Of a stretch of 64,000 bases of DNA, positions 8,017-18,704 are shown in pieces. The stretch comes from Dechloromonas sp. HYN0024 (lineage in GTDB: Bacteria; Pseudomonadota; Gammaproteobacteria; Burkholderiales; Rhodocyclaceae): positions 1,568,501 through 1,632,500 of the forward strand of contig NZ_CP031842.1 in NCBI RefSeq assembly GCF_003441615.1. The letters run 5' to 3'. The position numbers were made by a program, and so were the translations under genes. Position 1 is the stretch's first letter. Each line of letters opens with the position of its first letter. The notes under the pieces are model-generated. The model searched no databases and was not told where the DNA came from. It saw nothing but the letters and a program-made list of their open reading frames with translations.

Positions 8017-11000
8017 TTACCCGACCCAGCGCCGTGCATTGCGGAACATCCGCATCCACGGGCTGTCCTCGCCCCAGTTTTCCGGGTGCCAGGACATCTG
8101 GACGGTGCGGAAGACGCGCTCCGGGTGCGGCATCATGATGGTAAAACGACCATCGGCCGTCGTTACCGCGGTGAGGCCGTTCGGCGAACCGTTCGGGTTG
8201 TACGGATAAACCTCGGTCGGCTCGCCCTTGTTGTCGACATAGCGGACCGCCGACAGCACCTTGGCCTGATCATCGGCGTTATCGAACACCGCCCTGCCCT
8301 CGCCGTGCGAGACAACGATCGGCACTTGCGAACCTTCCATGCCAGCAAAGAAGATGGACGGCGACGCCAGCACTTCGGTCATCACGAAGCGGGCTTCGAA
8401 CTGCTCAACCTGATTGCGGCGGAAAGCCGGCCAGTGTTCGGCACCGGGAATGATGGACTTCAGCGCGCTCATCATCTGGCAACCGTTACAGACGCCCAGC
8501 GCGAAGGTATCAGGACGGGTGAAGAAAGCGGCGAACTCGTCACGGCAGCCGTCGTGCATGAGAATGGTCCGCGCCCAGCCGAGGCCGGCCCCGAGTACGT
8601 CGCCGTAGGAGAAGCCGCCACAGGCGACCAGACCCTTGAAATCCTTGAGGCTGACGCGGCCGGCGAGAATATCGCTCATATGCACGTCGACCGCGGCAAA
8701 ACCGGCCTTGTCGAAGGCGGCGGCCATTTCGTAATGGCTGTTCACGCCCTGCTCGCGCAGGATGGCGATGCGCGGACGGGCACCGAGTTCGCGATAAACC
8801 TGGGTGAAATCTTCTTGCGGGTCGAAGCTCAGCTTCGGCGTCAGGCCAGGGTCGGTCAGGTCGAGGATGCGATCGAATTCCTGCTGGGCGCAGCTCGGGT
8901 TGTCGCGCAGGGTCTGCATCTGGTAGCTGGTTTCCGACCAGGCCCGTTGCAGATCAACGCGCTTTTCGCGCAGGACACGCTTGGCGTTGCGGGTGACGCG
9001 GATTTCGTCCCACTCGTTCATCGTACCGACGAAATGGTAAGGCACACCGCAGGCGCGCAAGATGGGCGTGACCTTTTCGCGGTCGGCCCGGCGAATCTGG
9101 ATCAGGGCGCCGAGTTCTTCGTTGAACAGGGCCCGGACGATATTCTCGAAATCGCGACCGGCCAGCAGGTTGGTCAGCTTCTCCGAACCATCGACATCAC
9201 CGGCGCCGGCGTCGTAACAGATGCCGTCGAGGTCAAGCGAGACACCACGGCGGGTGGCGAAGGCCATTTCGCAGGCAGCGACGAACAGGCCACCGTCAGA
9301 GCGGTCGTGGTAGGCGAGCAGCAGGCCGTCGCGATTGAGCTTTTGGACAGCATCGAAGAGGCCCTTGAGTTGGGCCGGTTCATCGACATCCGGCGCATCG
9401 CTGCCGGTGGCGTTGTACACCTGGGCCAGGCAGGAGCCACCAAGGCGGCGCTTGCCGAGATCGAGCAGCAGGAGTTCGGTTTCGCCCTGGTCGACAGCCA
9501 GTTGCGGGGTTTTCGTCAGACGCACATCGTCGACGGCGGCGAAGGAGGTCACCACCAGCGACAGCGGCGAAACGACCTGTTTCTTCTCGCCCTGATCTTC
9601 CCAGGCGGTGCGCATCGACAGCGAATCCTTGCCGACCGGAATCGACACGCCGATGGCCTTGCACAGGTCGGAAACGGCCTCGACCGTATCGAACAGGCGG
9701 GCATCCTCACCGGCAACGCCGCACGGCGCCATCCAGTTGGCCGACAGCTTGACCTTGGCCAGCGCCCCGACATCGGCCGCTGCCAGATTGGTCAGTGCTT
9801 CGCCGATGGCCATACGGCCAGAGGCCGGGGCATCAAGCACGGCGAGCGGGGTACGCTCGCCCATGGCGAAGGCTTCGCCGAGATAGCCCTGATAACCCAT
9901 CGTCGTGACGGCGACGTCAGCGACCGGCACCTGCCACGGGCCGACCATCTGGTCGCGGGCGGTCATACCACCCACCGAGCGGTCGCCAATCGAGATCAGG
10001 AAGGTCTTGTCGGCGATGGTCGGCAGACGCATCAGGCGATAGGCGGCATCCTTGAGTTCAATCGATACGGCATCAAAGGCGACAAAGGTTTCAGGTTCGT
10101 GCGTCACGTCACGCGTCATGCGCGGCGGCTTGCCGAGCAGGGCTTCCATTTCCATATCGACCGGATTGACGCCGAAATGGGCGTCGGTCACGGTCAGGTG
10201 GCCGTCGCCGGTCGCTTCGCCGACCACAGCAAAGGGGCAACGCTCGCGCTCGCACATGGCCTGGAATTCGGCGATACGGTTCGGCGGAATGGCCAGCACG
10301 TAGCGTTCCTGCGATTCGTTCGACCAGATTTCGGCCGGTGACATGCCCGGCTCCTCGGTCGGCACCTTACGCAGATCGAAAACAGCACCGACGCCGCCCG
10401 AATGGGCGAGTTCCGGCAGGGCGTTGGAAACGCCACCGGCGCCAACGTCATGGACCGACAGAATCGGATTGTTCTTGCCCATCTGCCAGCAGCGATCGAT
10501 GACTTCCTGCGCCCGCCGCTGGATTTCCGGGTTGCCGCGCTGGACTGAGGCGAAATCGAGGTCTTCGGCATTGCTGCCGGCCGTCATCGACGAGGCGGCA
10601 CCGCCGCCCAGACCGATCAGCATGCCGGGGCCGCCCAGTTGCACGAACTTGGTGCCGACCGGGAAGGTTTCGTCCTTGAACGACTGCTCGGCCTGAATGC
10701 TGCCCAAACCGCCGGCGATCATGATCGGCTTGTGATAGCCACGGACCAGACCGGCGACATCCTGTTCATAGGTGCGGAAATAGCCGGTCAGGTTCGGACG
10801 GCCGAATTCGTTATTGAAGGCGGCCGCACCAATCGGGCCTTCGAGCATGATGTCGAGCGCCGAGGCAATGCGTGACGGGCGGCCGTAGGCCTTTTCCCAC
10901 GGCTGCGGCAGATCCGGCAGATTGAGATTGGAGACCGAGAAGCCGCAGAGGCCGGCCTTCGGCTTGGAACCTTTGCCGGTAGCGCCTTCGTCGCGGATTT

Positions 11001-11946
11001 CGCCACCCGAACCCGTGGAGGCACCGGGGAATGGCGAAATGGCCGTCGGGTGGTTGTGGGTCTCGACCTTGGTCAGGATGTGGGTCAGCTCTTCCTTGTA
11101 GGAATAGCCACGATCGGCATCCGGGTAGAAACGCTGGATGGTCGCACCTTCGATGATCGAGGCATTGTCAGCATAGGCCATCACCGTGCCTTGCGGCGCG
11201 GCGGCGTGGGTTTCGCGGATCATGCCGAACAGCGTCTTGTCCTTCTTCTCGCCGTCGATCACCCACGAGGCGTTGAAAATCTTGTGGCGGCAATGTTCCG
11301 AATTGGCCTGGGCGAACATCATCAGTTCGACATCGGTCGGGTTGCGGCCGGCCTTGGTAAAGACATCAAGCAGGTAATCGATTTCGTCGTCGGACAGAGC
11401 CAGACCCAGCGAACCGTTGGCGGCGACCAGGGCCGGTTTGCCACCAGCCAGCACATCGACGGTACTGAGCGGCTTCGGCTCAAAATGGCGGAACAGTTCG
11501 CCAGCGGCGTCAAAGCCGGGCAGGACAGAATCCGTCATGCGGTCGTGCAGCAGACCAGCGACCGTTTTCTTTTCGTCGGCACTCAGGACGCGACCACCCT
11601 TGACCACGACATGGAAGGCGATAACGCGCTCGATGCGCTCGATGGCGTCGAGATCGCAATTCCAGGCAATGTCGGTGGCTTTTGATGACCACGGCGAAAT
11701 GGTGCCGATACGCGGCGCGACGAGGAATAGTTCGCCAGCCTCAGCACCAGCTGCCTTCTCTTCCAGTAGCGTCGCCAGCTTGGCGCGTTCGTCGGCGCTC
11801 AGGGCGCGCTTCTGCGCCACGACATGCCAGTAATCGGCCACCACCGATTCGATATCCGACACGGCCGCATTGAGGCGGGCTTGCAGGCGTTGCAGACGGA
11901 AGGCGGAAAAGGCGGCGTCGCCCTTGAGGCAAAGAATGTCGGCCAT
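8017..11946 (-). CDS. purL: Phosphoribosylformylglycinamidine synthase (FGAM synthase), large single-chain form
   Basis: Catalyses the ATP- and glutamine-dependent conversion of FGAR to FGAM in de novo purine synthesis. The 1309-residue chain is the fused gamma/beta-proteobacterial type (usual length about 1290-1340). It has an N-terminal PurS-like region, the FGAM synthase core with [37 protein letters not shown] and [17 protein letters not shown], and a C-terminal glutamine amidotransferase with the nucleophile cysteine in [11 protein letters not shown] and [15 protein letters not shown] near the end. It is alone on its strand, divergent from glpK. The 751-codon plus-strand frame at 8086-10341 is antisense shadow. 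Confidence 0.98.
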   Translation of the reverse strand: MADILCLKGDAAFSAFRLQRLQARLNAAVSDIESVVADYWHVVAQKRALSADERAKLATLLEEKAAGAEAGELFLVAPRIGTISPWSSKATDIAWNCDLDAIERIERVIAFHVVVKGGRVLSADEKKTVAGLLHDRMTDSVLPGFDAAGELFRHFEPKPLSTVDVLAGGKPALVAANGSLGLALSDDEIDYLLDVFTKAGRNPTDVELMMFAQANSEHCRHKIFNASWVIDGEKKDKTLFGMIRETHAAAPQGTVMAYADNASIIEGATIQRFYPDADRGYSYKEELTHILTKVETHNHPTAISPFPGASTGSGGEIRDEGATGKGSKPKAGLCGFSVSNLNLPDLPQPWEKAYGRPSRIASALDIMLEGPIGAAAFNNEFGRPNLTGYFRTYEQDVAGLVRGYHKPIMIAGGLGSIQAEQSFKDETFPVGTKFVQLGGPGMLIGLGGGAASSMTAGSNAEDLDFASVQRGNPEIQRRAQEVIDRCWQMGKNNPILSVHDVGAGGVSNALPELAHSGGVGAVFDLRKVPTEEPGMSPAEIWSNESQERYVLAIPPNRIAEFQAMCERERCPFAVVGEATGDGHLTVTDAHFGVNPVDMEMEALLGKPPRMTRDVTHEPETFVAFDAVSIELKDAAYRLMRLPTIADKTFLISIGDRSVGGMTARDQMVGPWQVPVADVAVTTMGYQGYLGEAFAMGERTPLAVLDAPASGRMAIGEALTNLAAADVGALAKVKLSANWMAPCGVAGEDARLFDTVEAVSDLCKAIGVSIPVGKDSLSMRTAWEDQGEKKQVVSPLSLVVTSFAAVDDVRLTKTPQLAVDQGETELLLLDLGKRRLGGSCLAQVYNATGSDAPDVDEPAQLKGLFDAVQKLNRDGLLLAYHDRSDGGLFVAACEMAFATRRGVSLDLDGICYDAGAGDVDGSEKLTNLLAGRDFENIVRALFNEELGALIQIRRADREKVTPILRACGVPYHFVGTMNEWDEIRVTRNAKRVLREKRVDLQRAWSETSYQMQTLRDNPSCAQQEFDRILDLTDPGLTPKLSFDPQEDFTQVYRELGARPRIAILREQGVNSHYEMAAAFDKAGFAAVDVHMSDILAGRVSLKDFKGLVACGGFSYGDVLGAGLGWARTILMHDGCRDEFAAFFTRPDTFALGVCNGCQMMSALKSIIPGAEHWPAFRRNQVEQFEARFVMTEVLASPSIFFAGMEGSQVPIVVSHGEGRAVFDNADDQAKVLSAVRYVDNKGEPTEVYPYNPNGSPNGLTAVTTADGRFTIMMPHPERVFRTVQMSWHPENWGEDSPWMRMFRNARRWVG

Positions 11947-12056
11947 GGGGTGTGATTTGAGGTTAGGCGGAGAGGCCGGAATTATACCCGAGGTGGGGTG
12001 GCTGGCGCTTGGGATAGCCGGCTATACTGACTCAACAGCGCTTGCCGGAGTTGGCC

Positions 12057-13565
12057 ATGGAAGCACGTCCCGACCAGTTCATCCTGGCCCTCGACCAGGG
12101 CACGACCAGCGCCCGCGCCATCCTGTTTGGCCGACAAGGCCAAATCCACGGCATTGCCCAGCAGGAAATCACCCAGTATTACCCGCAAACCGGCTGGGTC
12201 GAACATGACCCCGATGAAATCTGGCAGGCACAACTGGCCGTGGCGCGCGCTGTTCTGCGCGAGAACGGTGTGGCCGGCACGCAGATTGCCGCTGTCGGCA
12301 TCACCAACCAGCGCGAAACAACCGTGCTCTGGGACCGGGCCAGCGGTCAGCCACTGCATCGTGCCATTGTCTGGCAGGACAGGCGAACCGCCGGAATCTG
12401 CGACGCACTGACGGCAACCGGCCATGCCGACCTGTTCCGCCAGCGCACGGGGCTTGTCCTTGATGCCTATTTTTCCGGTACCAAGCTGAAATGGCTGCTC
12501 GACCACATTCCCGGTGCCCGCAGCCGGGCTGAGCGCGGCGAACTGGCCTTCGGCACCATCGATAGCTGGCTGGCCTGGCAGCTGTCCGGCGGCCGCACCC
12601 ATGTCACTGATCCATCGAATGCCTCGCGTACCCTGCTTTTCGACATCCACCGGCGGTGCTGGGATGAGGATTTGCTGGCGCTGCTCGATATTCCCGCCGC
12701 GTTGTTGCCTCGCATCGTCGACAGTAGCGGCCAGATTGCGATGGTGGACGCAGAATGGCTGGGTACCACCATTCCCCTCAGTGGCATGGCCGGCGACCAG
12801 CAGGCGGCGACGTTTGGGCAGGCCTGCCTTGAACACGGGATGGCGAAGAACACCTACGGTACCGGCTGCTTCCTGCTGATGAATACGGGCGATCGGCCAA
12901 TGGCGTCGCAACATCGCCTGCTCACAACGGTAGGCTGGCAACGCCGGGGGCAAACTACTTATCTGCTCGAAGGCAGTGTTTTCATGGGCGGCGCCACCGT
13001 GCAATGGCTGCGCGACGGGCTCGGGCTAATTACCAGCGCCAATGAGATCGAAGCACTGGCCACCAGCGTGCCGGACAATGGCGGCGTTTATCTGGTTCCT
13101 GCGCACACCGGTCTTGGCGCGCCCTATTGGGACCCGTTTGCCCGTGGCACCCTGTTCGGCCTGAGCCGGGGCAGCACCCGCGCCCATATCGCCCGTGCCG
13201 CCCTCGAAGCCATCGCCTTCCAGAGTGCCGAAGTGCTGCAGGCGATGGAGCGTGACGCCGGCCAGCCGATGACGGAACTCCGTGTCGACGGTGGCGCAGC
13301 CCGTAACGATCTGCTCATGCAGTTTCAGGCCGATCTCCTCGGCGTGCCCGTAGTGCGGCCGAAAATTACCGAAACCACCGCCCTTGGCGCCGCCTACCTG
13401 GCCGGACTGGCAGTTGGTTTCTGGCAGGACGAGGCGGAACTGAGCGCGCTCTGGCAAGCCGAACGCCGCTTTGAGCCGTGCATGGCGAACGATCAACGCG
13501 CCGCACTCTTCGGTCAATGGCGCCGCGCCGTTCAGCGAACGCTCGGCTGGGCCAAGGGCGAATAA
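12057..13565 (+). CDS. glpK: Glycerol kinase
   Basis: Phosphorylates glycerol with ATP to sn-glycerol 3-phosphate, the entry step of glycerol use. The 502 residues equal the E. coli length. FGGY-family marks are the N-terminal [16 protein letters not shown] phosphate loop, [10 protein letters not shown], the substrate region [13 protein letters not shown], and [18 protein letters not shown] near the C-terminus. The ATG at 12057 (MEARPDQF) is preferred to an in-frame TTG at 12042, because CCGGAG sits just before it and the family starts directly with the ALDQGTT strand. It overlaps glpD by one base (TAATG), so the two are translationally coupled. Confidence 0.96.
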   Translation: MEARPDQFILALDQGTTSARAILFGRQGQIHGIAQQEITQYYPQTGWVEHDPDEIWQAQLAVARAVLRENGVAGTQIAAVGITNQRETTVLWDRASGQPLHRAIVWQDRRTAGICDALTATGHADLFRQRTGLVLDAYFSGTKLKWLLDHIPGARSRAERGELAFGTIDSWLAWQLSGGRTHVTDPSNASRTLLFDIHRRCWDEDLLALLDIPAALLPRIVDSSGQIAMVDAEWLGTTIPLSGMAGDQQAATFGQACLEHGMAKNTYGTGCFLLMNTGDRPMASQHRLLTTVGWQRRGQTTYLLEGSVFMGGATVQWLRDGLGLITSANEIEALATSVPDNGGVYLVPAHTGLGAPYWDPFARGTLFGLSRGSTRAHIARAALEAIAFQSAEVLQAMERDAGQPMTELRVDGGAARNDLLMQFQADLLGVPVVRPKITETTALGAAYLAGLAVGFWQDEAELSALWQAERRFEPCMANDQRAALFGQWRRAVQRTLGWAKGE

Positions 13566-15121
13566 TGGCTGCCCGTGAAGACGGCCTCGCCATCCTGCGT
13601 GATGGTCGCCCCTGGGATGTGCTGATTATCGGCGGCGGCGCCAGTGGCCTGGGCGCTGCAGTCGATTCGGCTGCCCGCGGCTACCGCACCCTGCTTGTCG
13701 AAGCCCGCGATTTTGCCTCCGGCACCTCGATGTGCAGCACCAAACTGATCCACGGCGGCGTCCGCTACCTGCGCCAGGGCGATATCGGCATGGTGCGCAA
13801 CGCCCTCGCTGAACGCGCCTTCCTACTCAGGAACGCTCCCCACCTCGTGCACCCGTTACCGTTCATCATCCCGGCGTGGAACCGCATCGACCAACTGATG
13901 TACACCGTCGGCCTCAAACTCTACGACCTGCTGGCCGGCAGCCAAAATCTGGATGCCTCGTGCCACCTGAACCGCCCGGAAGTCATCGCCGCCCTGCCAG
14001 GTCTGCGCCGCCCCGGCCTATGCGGTGGCGTTCGCTACTGGGACGGCCAGTTTGACGATGCCCGGCTGGCCATTACGCTGATGCGCACGGCCACCGATCT
14101 CGGCGCCACCTGTCTGAATTACCTGCCGGTCACCCGCTTGACCAAGGCTGGCGGGCGGATGACCGGCGCGCTGGTGCGCGATGCGGAAAACGGTGAGGAA
14201 TTTGAAGTCACCGCCCGTGCCGTCATCAACGCCACCGGGGTTCATGCCGACCGCCTGCGCCAACTGGACGAACCGGCCGCAGCGCCGCTACTCACCCCCA
14301 GCCAGGGAATACATCTGGTCTTCGATGCCGATTTCCTGCCCGGCCAGCAAGCCCTGATGATCCCGAAAACAGAAGACGGCCGGGTCATGTTTGCCATTCC
14401 CTGGCTGGGCAAGGTCTTGCTCGGCAGCACTGATACGCCGCGCCCCAACTTGCAGCAACTCAACGACCCGCAACCGCTGGCCGCCGAGATCGATTTTCTG
14501 CTCCGTACTGCCGCTGGCGTACTTACCCGTCCACCCACCCGTGCCGATATCCGCAGCGCCTTCGCCGGCCTGCGCCCGCTCATCCACCCTGACCACAATG
14601 ACGAGAAAAACACCGCCGCCCTCTCCCGCGAACATGCCATCCTGGTCAGTCCCAGCGGCCTCATCACCGTCGCCGGCGGCAAATGGACGACCTACCGTCT
14701 GATGGCCGAACAGGTCATCGACCGGGCCGGGGCAGTCGCCAGTCTGCCCGCCGCCCATTGCCCGACCCGGTCCCTGAAACTGCACGGCTGCCCGGAAATA
14801 CCGGCCAGCGACATCTACGGTACCGACGCCCCCTGGCTCGCCGCCCTGCCCGGCCACGACCGGAAACTGCATCCGGACCTGCCCTATACCGAGGCGATGG
14901 TCCGCTTCGCCATCCGCCACGAAGCGGCGCGCACGATAGACGACATCCTGGCCCGCCGGACGCGTGCGTTATTCCTCGATGCCGCCGCTGCCGAAACAGC
15001 CATAGATCGGATTGCCCAGATAGTCGTTGAAGAACTGGCACCACCACCGGAGCGGCTGGCAGCAATGGCCGTGGCAGCACGGCTGAGTTCCCGACATTTC
15101 AGGCGTGTGGCCATCGAGTAA
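13565..15121 (+). CDS. glpD: Aerobic glycerol-3-phosphate dehydrogenase (FAD)
   Basis: Membrane-associated flavoprotein that oxidises glycerol 3-phosphate to dihydroxyacetone phosphate and feeds electrons to quinone. The 518-residue product has the FAD-binding VLIIGGGASGLGAAVDSA motif at about residues 20-37, the STKLIHGGVRYLRQGD signature, and IPWLGKVLLGSTDTP and VAGGKWTTYRLMAEQ in the C-terminal half. The ATG at 13565 overlaps the glpK stop by one base. With glpK it forms a compact glycerol catabolic operon; no glpF or glpR is visible nearby. Confidence 0.95.
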   Translation: MAAREDGLAILRDGRPWDVLIIGGGASGLGAAVDSAARGYRTLLVEARDFASGTSMCSTKLIHGGVRYLRQGDIGMVRNALAERAFLLRNAPHLVHPLPFIIPAWNRIDQLMYTVGLKLYDLLAGSQNLDASCHLNRPEVIAALPGLRRPGLCGGVRYWDGQFDDARLAITLMRTATDLGATCLNYLPVTRLTKAGGRMTGALVRDAENGEEFEVTARAVINATGVHADRLRQLDEPAAAPLLTPSQGIHLVFDADFLPGQQALMIPKTEDGRVMFAIPWLGKVLLGSTDTPRPNLQQLNDPQPLAAEIDFLLRTAAGVLTRPPTRADIRSAFAGLRPLIHPDHNDEKNTAALSREHAILVSPSGLITVAGGKWTTYRLMAEQVIDRAGAVASLPAAHCPTRSLKLHGCPEIPASDIYGTDAPWLAALPGHDRKLHPDLPYTEAMVRFAIRHEAARTIDDILARRTRALFLDAAAAETAIDRIAQIVVEELAPPPERLAAMAVAARLSSRHFRRVAIE

Positions 15122-15366
15122 GTTTTTTCACGGCGCTCTTGGCTGACGTGTAGCAACATTTGTTTACACTCTCGCCAACATTGAGACACCGCCGCCCTGA
15201 CCATTCCGCTTTCCGCGAGCCCCCCGAAATACCTGATATTTACCGACGAACCGGACGCCTCGCCAGGCAGCCGGAAGGCCGGGAGAGAAGCGAACTTGGC
15301 CCAGGTTCGGCTATGATGTGATAACTATTATTCAGCATACGATCACAATTCGTCCGACCAGCCCCC

Positions 15367-16344
15367 ATGAAACCGAGTCCGCACACTCAGCAAGGCTTTA
15401 GCCTGGTCGAACTGGCCGTCGTCATGGTCATCATCGGCATATTCATGACGCTGGGTCTCAAGGTTGCGATGTCGACCATGGACAACACGGCTTACAGCGT
15501 GACCAAGTCCAAGCAGGAATTGATCAAGACGGCGCTGATCGGATATCTCCGCACCTATGGGCGACTGCCCTGCCCGGACAATGCGGCGGGTGTCGCCACC
15601 GGAAGCGAGGCGGCAACGTGTTTTGCCTCTGCTGGCGAGGCCTACGGCATCGTCCCATGGCAAACACTCGGTATTCCGCGTGACGCCGTACTCGATGGAT
15701 GGGGCAGCTTTTTTAGCTACCGCGTAGCCAATGGCACAGGAACCTCAAAAAACTGGACCGCTAAGGTGTCTGCGACTACCGACCTCACGGTCAATGAACT
15801 GAAGATGCCGACTGCCGCATTGAGCATTCAGGAACTCAATGCCGCTGGTGATGCCTACGCCGCCGCACCGACGACCACCAGCGCCGTGGTCGTCATTCTG
15901 TCGCATGGCAAGAATGGCTTCGGGGCCAAGACGACCAAAGTCGGTGACCGGATGCCAGTCAGCGATGCCGGCGCCGACGAGACCACCAACGCCAGCGGTG
16001 GCACCGCACTGTTTGTATTGCGTCCGAGCAATGACAGCGCGAGTGCCTTTGGCGGCGCCTATGACGACCTGGTGGCTTACCTGTCACCGCAAGACCTCCT
16101 GCAACCGCTTATCAATGAGGGCAGCCTGCGGGCTTGCCTAGCCTATTGCACCTCTTCCAATTCATCTGTCTGTGCGGGTGGAACCGGAACGTGCTCATGT
16201 GCCGCAGTTGGCGTCGCCGGCATCCCAAGTGGTGCGTCACCATGCAGCGGAACTTGTGGAACATGTATGGCATCCCCAGCACTTGCCGGCTGCGTCCCCG
16301 TTGGTCCACTCCCGGTGGGCGCCACACCAACCAGCTGCCTGTGA
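15367..16344 (+). CDS. Prepilin-like protein with class III signal and cysteine-rich tail
   Basis: A 325-residue type IV pilin/pseudopilin-like protein. The prepilin peptidase site is QQG followed by FSLVELAVVMVIIGIFMTLG, with Glu5 of the mature protein in place and a hydrophobic helix at about 10-32. The middle (YGRLPCPDN, GIVPWQTLGIPRDAVLDGWG) resembles secreted minor-pilin-like proteins. The last 70 residues are unusual: ten cysteines in a Gly/Ser/Thr-rich setting (GTGTCSCAAVG, CSGTCGTCMASP), suggesting a small disulfide-knotted or metal-binding end exposed outside the cell. It is followed by a second prepilin gene; no pilus assembly genes are in the window, so the secretion machinery must be encoded elsewhere. 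Confidence 0.8.
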   Translation: MKPSPHTQQGFSLVELAVVMVIIGIFMTLGLKVAMSTMDNTAYSVTKSKQELIKTALIGYLRTYGRLPCPDNAAGVATGSEAATCFASAGEAYGIVPWQTLGIPRDAVLDGWGSFFSYRVANGTGTSKNWTAKVSATTDLTVNELKMPTAALSIQELNAAGDAYAAAPTTTSAVVVILSHGKNGFGAKTTKVGDRMPVSDAGADETTNASGGTALFVLRPSNDSASAFGGAYDDLVAYLSPQDLLQPLINEGSLRACLAYCTSSNSSVCAGGTGTCSCAAVGVAGIPSGASPCSGTCGTCMASPALAGCVPVGPLPVGATPTSCL

Positions 16345-16400
16345 ACCACCATGAAGAAAAATCAGCACATGCCCTCTGTCTCCCCATGCGCTACGCCACA

Positions 16401-17039
16401 ATGAACCGAAAATCAGCCAGACAAAGGGGATTCACCCTGGCCGAACTGGCCATTGTGATCACCATCCTCGGCCTGCTGATCGTTGGCGTACTCAAAGGCC
16501 AATCGCTGATCGGCGGGGCCAAGGCCAAGGACGTCATCGCCATCGTTGGTGATCTGCGCACGGCGATCGGCGGGTTCAAGGACCGCTACAAATATCTGCC
16601 CGGCGACTGGCCATTTTCGGCCGGTGAAATTCAGGGCGTGACGGCCGGGGCCAGTGTCGGCACCGCTGGCAACGGCATCATCGAAGGGGCGATCAGCGCA
16701 GCCGGCAAGGCCGAAGCCGATTCTGAGGTGGCCTTGCTGCCGTGGCAACTGTATAGCGGTAGTTTCCTGTCGAAAATCAACCGCAGTGATCCATTAAGCC
16801 TGATCGCCACGTCCTTCGGGCCAGTTCATGTCGTATCGAAATCAACGGCCAATGGGCTGGTTTCAGGCTTTTCCGCAGCTAACCCGGCAGCGCGTAACGC
16901 CATTGTTTTCTCGGCCTTGCCGTGTGAGCTGGCCGGCGAAGTGGATGCCAGCATCGATGACGGCAATCTCGCGTCCGGGCGGGCGCTCGGTGCTACCTGC
17001 GCTAACGGCACGACTAGCTGGTATGCCGTCGCCCTCTAG
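16401..17039 (+). CDS. Second prepilin-like protein
   Basis: About 212 residues, with a class III signal: RQRG before FTLAELAIVITILGLLIVGV, Glu5 present, one long N-terminal hydrophobic helix, then a globular part containing FKDRYKYLPGDWPFS, which is common in secreted pseudopilin-like proteins, and two cysteines near the end. The ATG at 16401 is used; an in-frame ATG at 16386 adds five residues, and neither has a clear ribosome site. It lies 56 bases after the cysteine-rich prepilin gene and likely shares its transcript. Probably a minor pilin partner of that protein (inference). Confidence 0.8.
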   Translation: MNRKSARQRGFTLAELAIVITILGLLIVGVLKGQSLIGGAKAKDVIAIVGDLRTAIGGFKDRYKYLPGDWPFSAGEIQGVTAGASVGTAGNGIIEGAISAAGKAEADSEVALLPWQLYSGSFLSKINRSDPLSLIATSFGPVHVVSKSTANGLVSGFSAANPAARNAIVFSALPCELAGEVDASIDDGNLASGRALGATCANGTTSWYAVAL

Positions 17040-17063
17040 CCAGCCGGCAAAACGACTCAGCCA

Positions 17064-17663
17064 TCACCCCTCGGCTACCGCCTTCAATATCAAGGGCACT
17101 AAGGCCTCCGGCAACTTGATCCCGCCACTCGTCGCAAAGGCATGTGCCTCGCCGGACATTTTCTTCCATGTCTTGCGGATGATCCCAAGCCATTTTTCTT
17201 CACTGTAATCGGCGTGCTGGCTGGCAAAGCCGAGCATGTAATGCTCGATGAAAACCAGGCTGCTGACATCCTCCACCAGCTGCGTATCGGGGTGGGTCTT
17301 GATGCCCTGCTTGCCGACTGCCGCCTTGACCGACTCAATCATCATTTCGTCGTAACCAGCCTGTCGCATCAACGCACCGGCCGTTTCGGCGTGAAAACGA
17401 TATAACCCGGTGCGCCAGGCAAAGTAGCCGGGTTTGCCGAGCGGATAGTTGCTGCGCGGCACCGTCCATCGTTGAATGTGCTGGGCGCGCACGGCCAGTT
17501 GGGCAACTTCGCTGGCCTGCGGGGCGAAGCGGCTGAGCATGTCGGTCATGCGCCGGGCGTACAGCAACTCCTTCGGCAGCCCTTCATCGAGATTGGGGTC
17601 TTGCCCGTTGGCGGCGTCAAACAGGGCGATGGTGGCGTTGAAGCGTTGCGGATCGGCGATCAT
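17064..17663 (-). CDS. DUF4202 family protein
   Basis: A 199-residue cytosolic protein. The opening RFNATIALFDAANGQDPN and the central HIQRWTVPRSNYPLGKPGYFAWR are characteristic of the DUF4202 family, whose reaction is unknown to me. Conserved His, Arg and Asp residues in an all-helical layout (FHAETAGALMRQAGYDEMM, VEDVSSLVFIEHYM) recall HD-like helical folds, but no proven activity follows from that. It is convergent with the prepilin genes and separated from phaB by a terminator, so it has its own short transcript. Confidence 0.8.
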   Translation of the reverse strand: MIADPQRFNATIALFDAANGQDPNLDEGLPKELLYARRMTDMLSRFAPQASEVAQLAVRAQHIQRWTVPRSNYPLGKPGYFAWRTGLYRFHAETAGALMRQAGYDEMMIESVKAAVGKQGIKTHPDTQLVEDVSSLVFIEHYMLGFASQHADYSEEKWLGIIRKTWKKMSGEAHAFATSGGIKLPEALVPLILKAVAEG

Positions 17664-17698
17664 TGAATCTCATGGGGAAGCAGGATTAGACGGACGAA

Positions 17699-17729
17699 AA
17701 AAAGCCCTGTGCATGTTACAGGGCTTTTT
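17699..17729 (-). terminator. Rho-independent terminator after phaB
   Basis: Perfect 12-base arms AAAAAGCCCTGT (17699-17710) and ACAGGGCTTTTT (17718-17729) with a 7-base loop; on the minus strand a T-run follows. It lies 28 bases beyond the phaB stop. Confidence 0.85.
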
Positions 17730-17756
17730 CTTTCCAGCTTGAACCAGCGATGAGCC

Positions 17757-18497
17757 TCAGCCCATGTGGTTGCCGCCATTACAGGCAAAATTGGCGCCGG
17801 TGGTGAAACCGGATTGCTGCGAAGCCAGCCAGGAAACGATGGAAGCAATTTCTTCCGGCTCGCCAAGGCGCTTGACGGGAATGGTAGCCACGATCTTTTC
17901 CAGCACATCTTCGCGAATCGCCCGCACCATCTCGGTACCGACATAACCCGGCGACACGGTATTGACGGTGACGCCCTTGGCAGCAACTTCCTGGGCCAGC
18001 GCCATGGTGAAGCCGTGCATGCCGGCCTTGGCCGTGGAGTAGTTGGTCTGACCGAACTGGCCGCGCTGACCGTTCATCGATGAAATGTTGATGATCCGGC
18101 CCCAGCCGCGATCGAGCATGCCATCGACCACCTGCTTGGTGACGAAGAACAGCGAATTCAAATTGGTGTCGATGACGGCTTTCCAGTCATCGAGGCTCAT
18201 TCTCCGGAACTGGCCATCTTTGGTGATACCGGCGTTATTGACCAGCACGTCGATTTCGCCGACTTCGGCCTTGACCTTGTCAAAGGCAGCCTTGGTGCTG
18301 TCCCAGTCGGAGACGTTGCCTTCCGAGGCGATGAAGTCGAAGCCGAGGGCTTTCTGCTCGGCCAGCCAGCGATCCTTGCGCGGCGAATTGGGGCCGCAAC
18401 CGGCCACCACGGTGTAGCCATCCTGGGCAAGACGCTGGCAAATAGAGGTTCCGATGCCACCCATGCCACCGGTTACGTATGCAACTTTTTTGCTCAT
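17757..18497 (-). CDS. phaB: Acetoacetyl-CoA reductase (NADPH)
   Basis: Short-chain dehydrogenase that reduces acetoacetyl-CoA to (R)-3-hydroxybutyryl-CoA, the precursor of polyhydroxybutyrate storage granules. The 246 residues equal the PhaB family length. Motifs are AYVTGGMGGIGTSICQRL (cofactor binding), VLVNNAGITKDGQFRRM, the catalytic serine in INISSMNGQRGQFGQ and Tyr-x3-Lys in NYSTAKAG, and SPGYVGTEMVRAI. The ATG at 18497 is chosen because GAGGAGAGGGATCA precedes it; the in-frame upstream codons do not match the family. No phaA or phaC is adjacent. Confidence 0.93.
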   Translation of the reverse strand: MSKKVAYVTGGMGGIGTSICQRLAQDGYTVVAGCGPNSPRKDRWLAEQKALGFDFIASEGNVSDWDSTKAAFDKVKAEVGEIDVLVNNAGITKDGQFRRMSLDDWKAVIDTNLNSLFFVTKQVVDGMLDRGWGRIINISSMNGQRGQFGQTNYSTAKAGMHGFTMALAQEVAAKGVTVNTVSPGYVGTEMVRAIREDVLEKIVATIPVKRLGEPEEIASIVSWLASQQSGFTTGANFACNGGNHMG

Positions 18498-18704
18498 TGA
18501 TCCCTCTCCTCTGCTGTGATTATGAATTACGGGGATGTAACTATACTCATAATTACGCAATGATGGATAGCTTTATCCATACATAATTTCGGAAAAACAG
18601 GTCGGAAAAATTGCCGGGACGTGGCATAGCAGTGCAACTTGATACGTCTCGAACCAGCCGCCGAAACCGGCTATCATCGCGCAGCCCAAATATCCCTTGC
18701 CGCC

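Noticed and set aside
8086..10341. 751-codon plus-strand frame
   Set aside because: Antisense shadow of purL in high-GC DNA; the composition is low-complexity and no domain is visible.
15122..15366. 245-base gap before the prepilin gene, checked for a riboswitch or small RNA
   Set aside because: No conserved riboswitch core or convincing stem series could be recognised by eye.
16351..16404. 17-codon frame (starts MKKNQHMPSV) whose TGA overlaps the second prepilin ATG
   Set aside because: Could be a coupling leader peptide, but it has no clear ribosome site and there is no other evidence.
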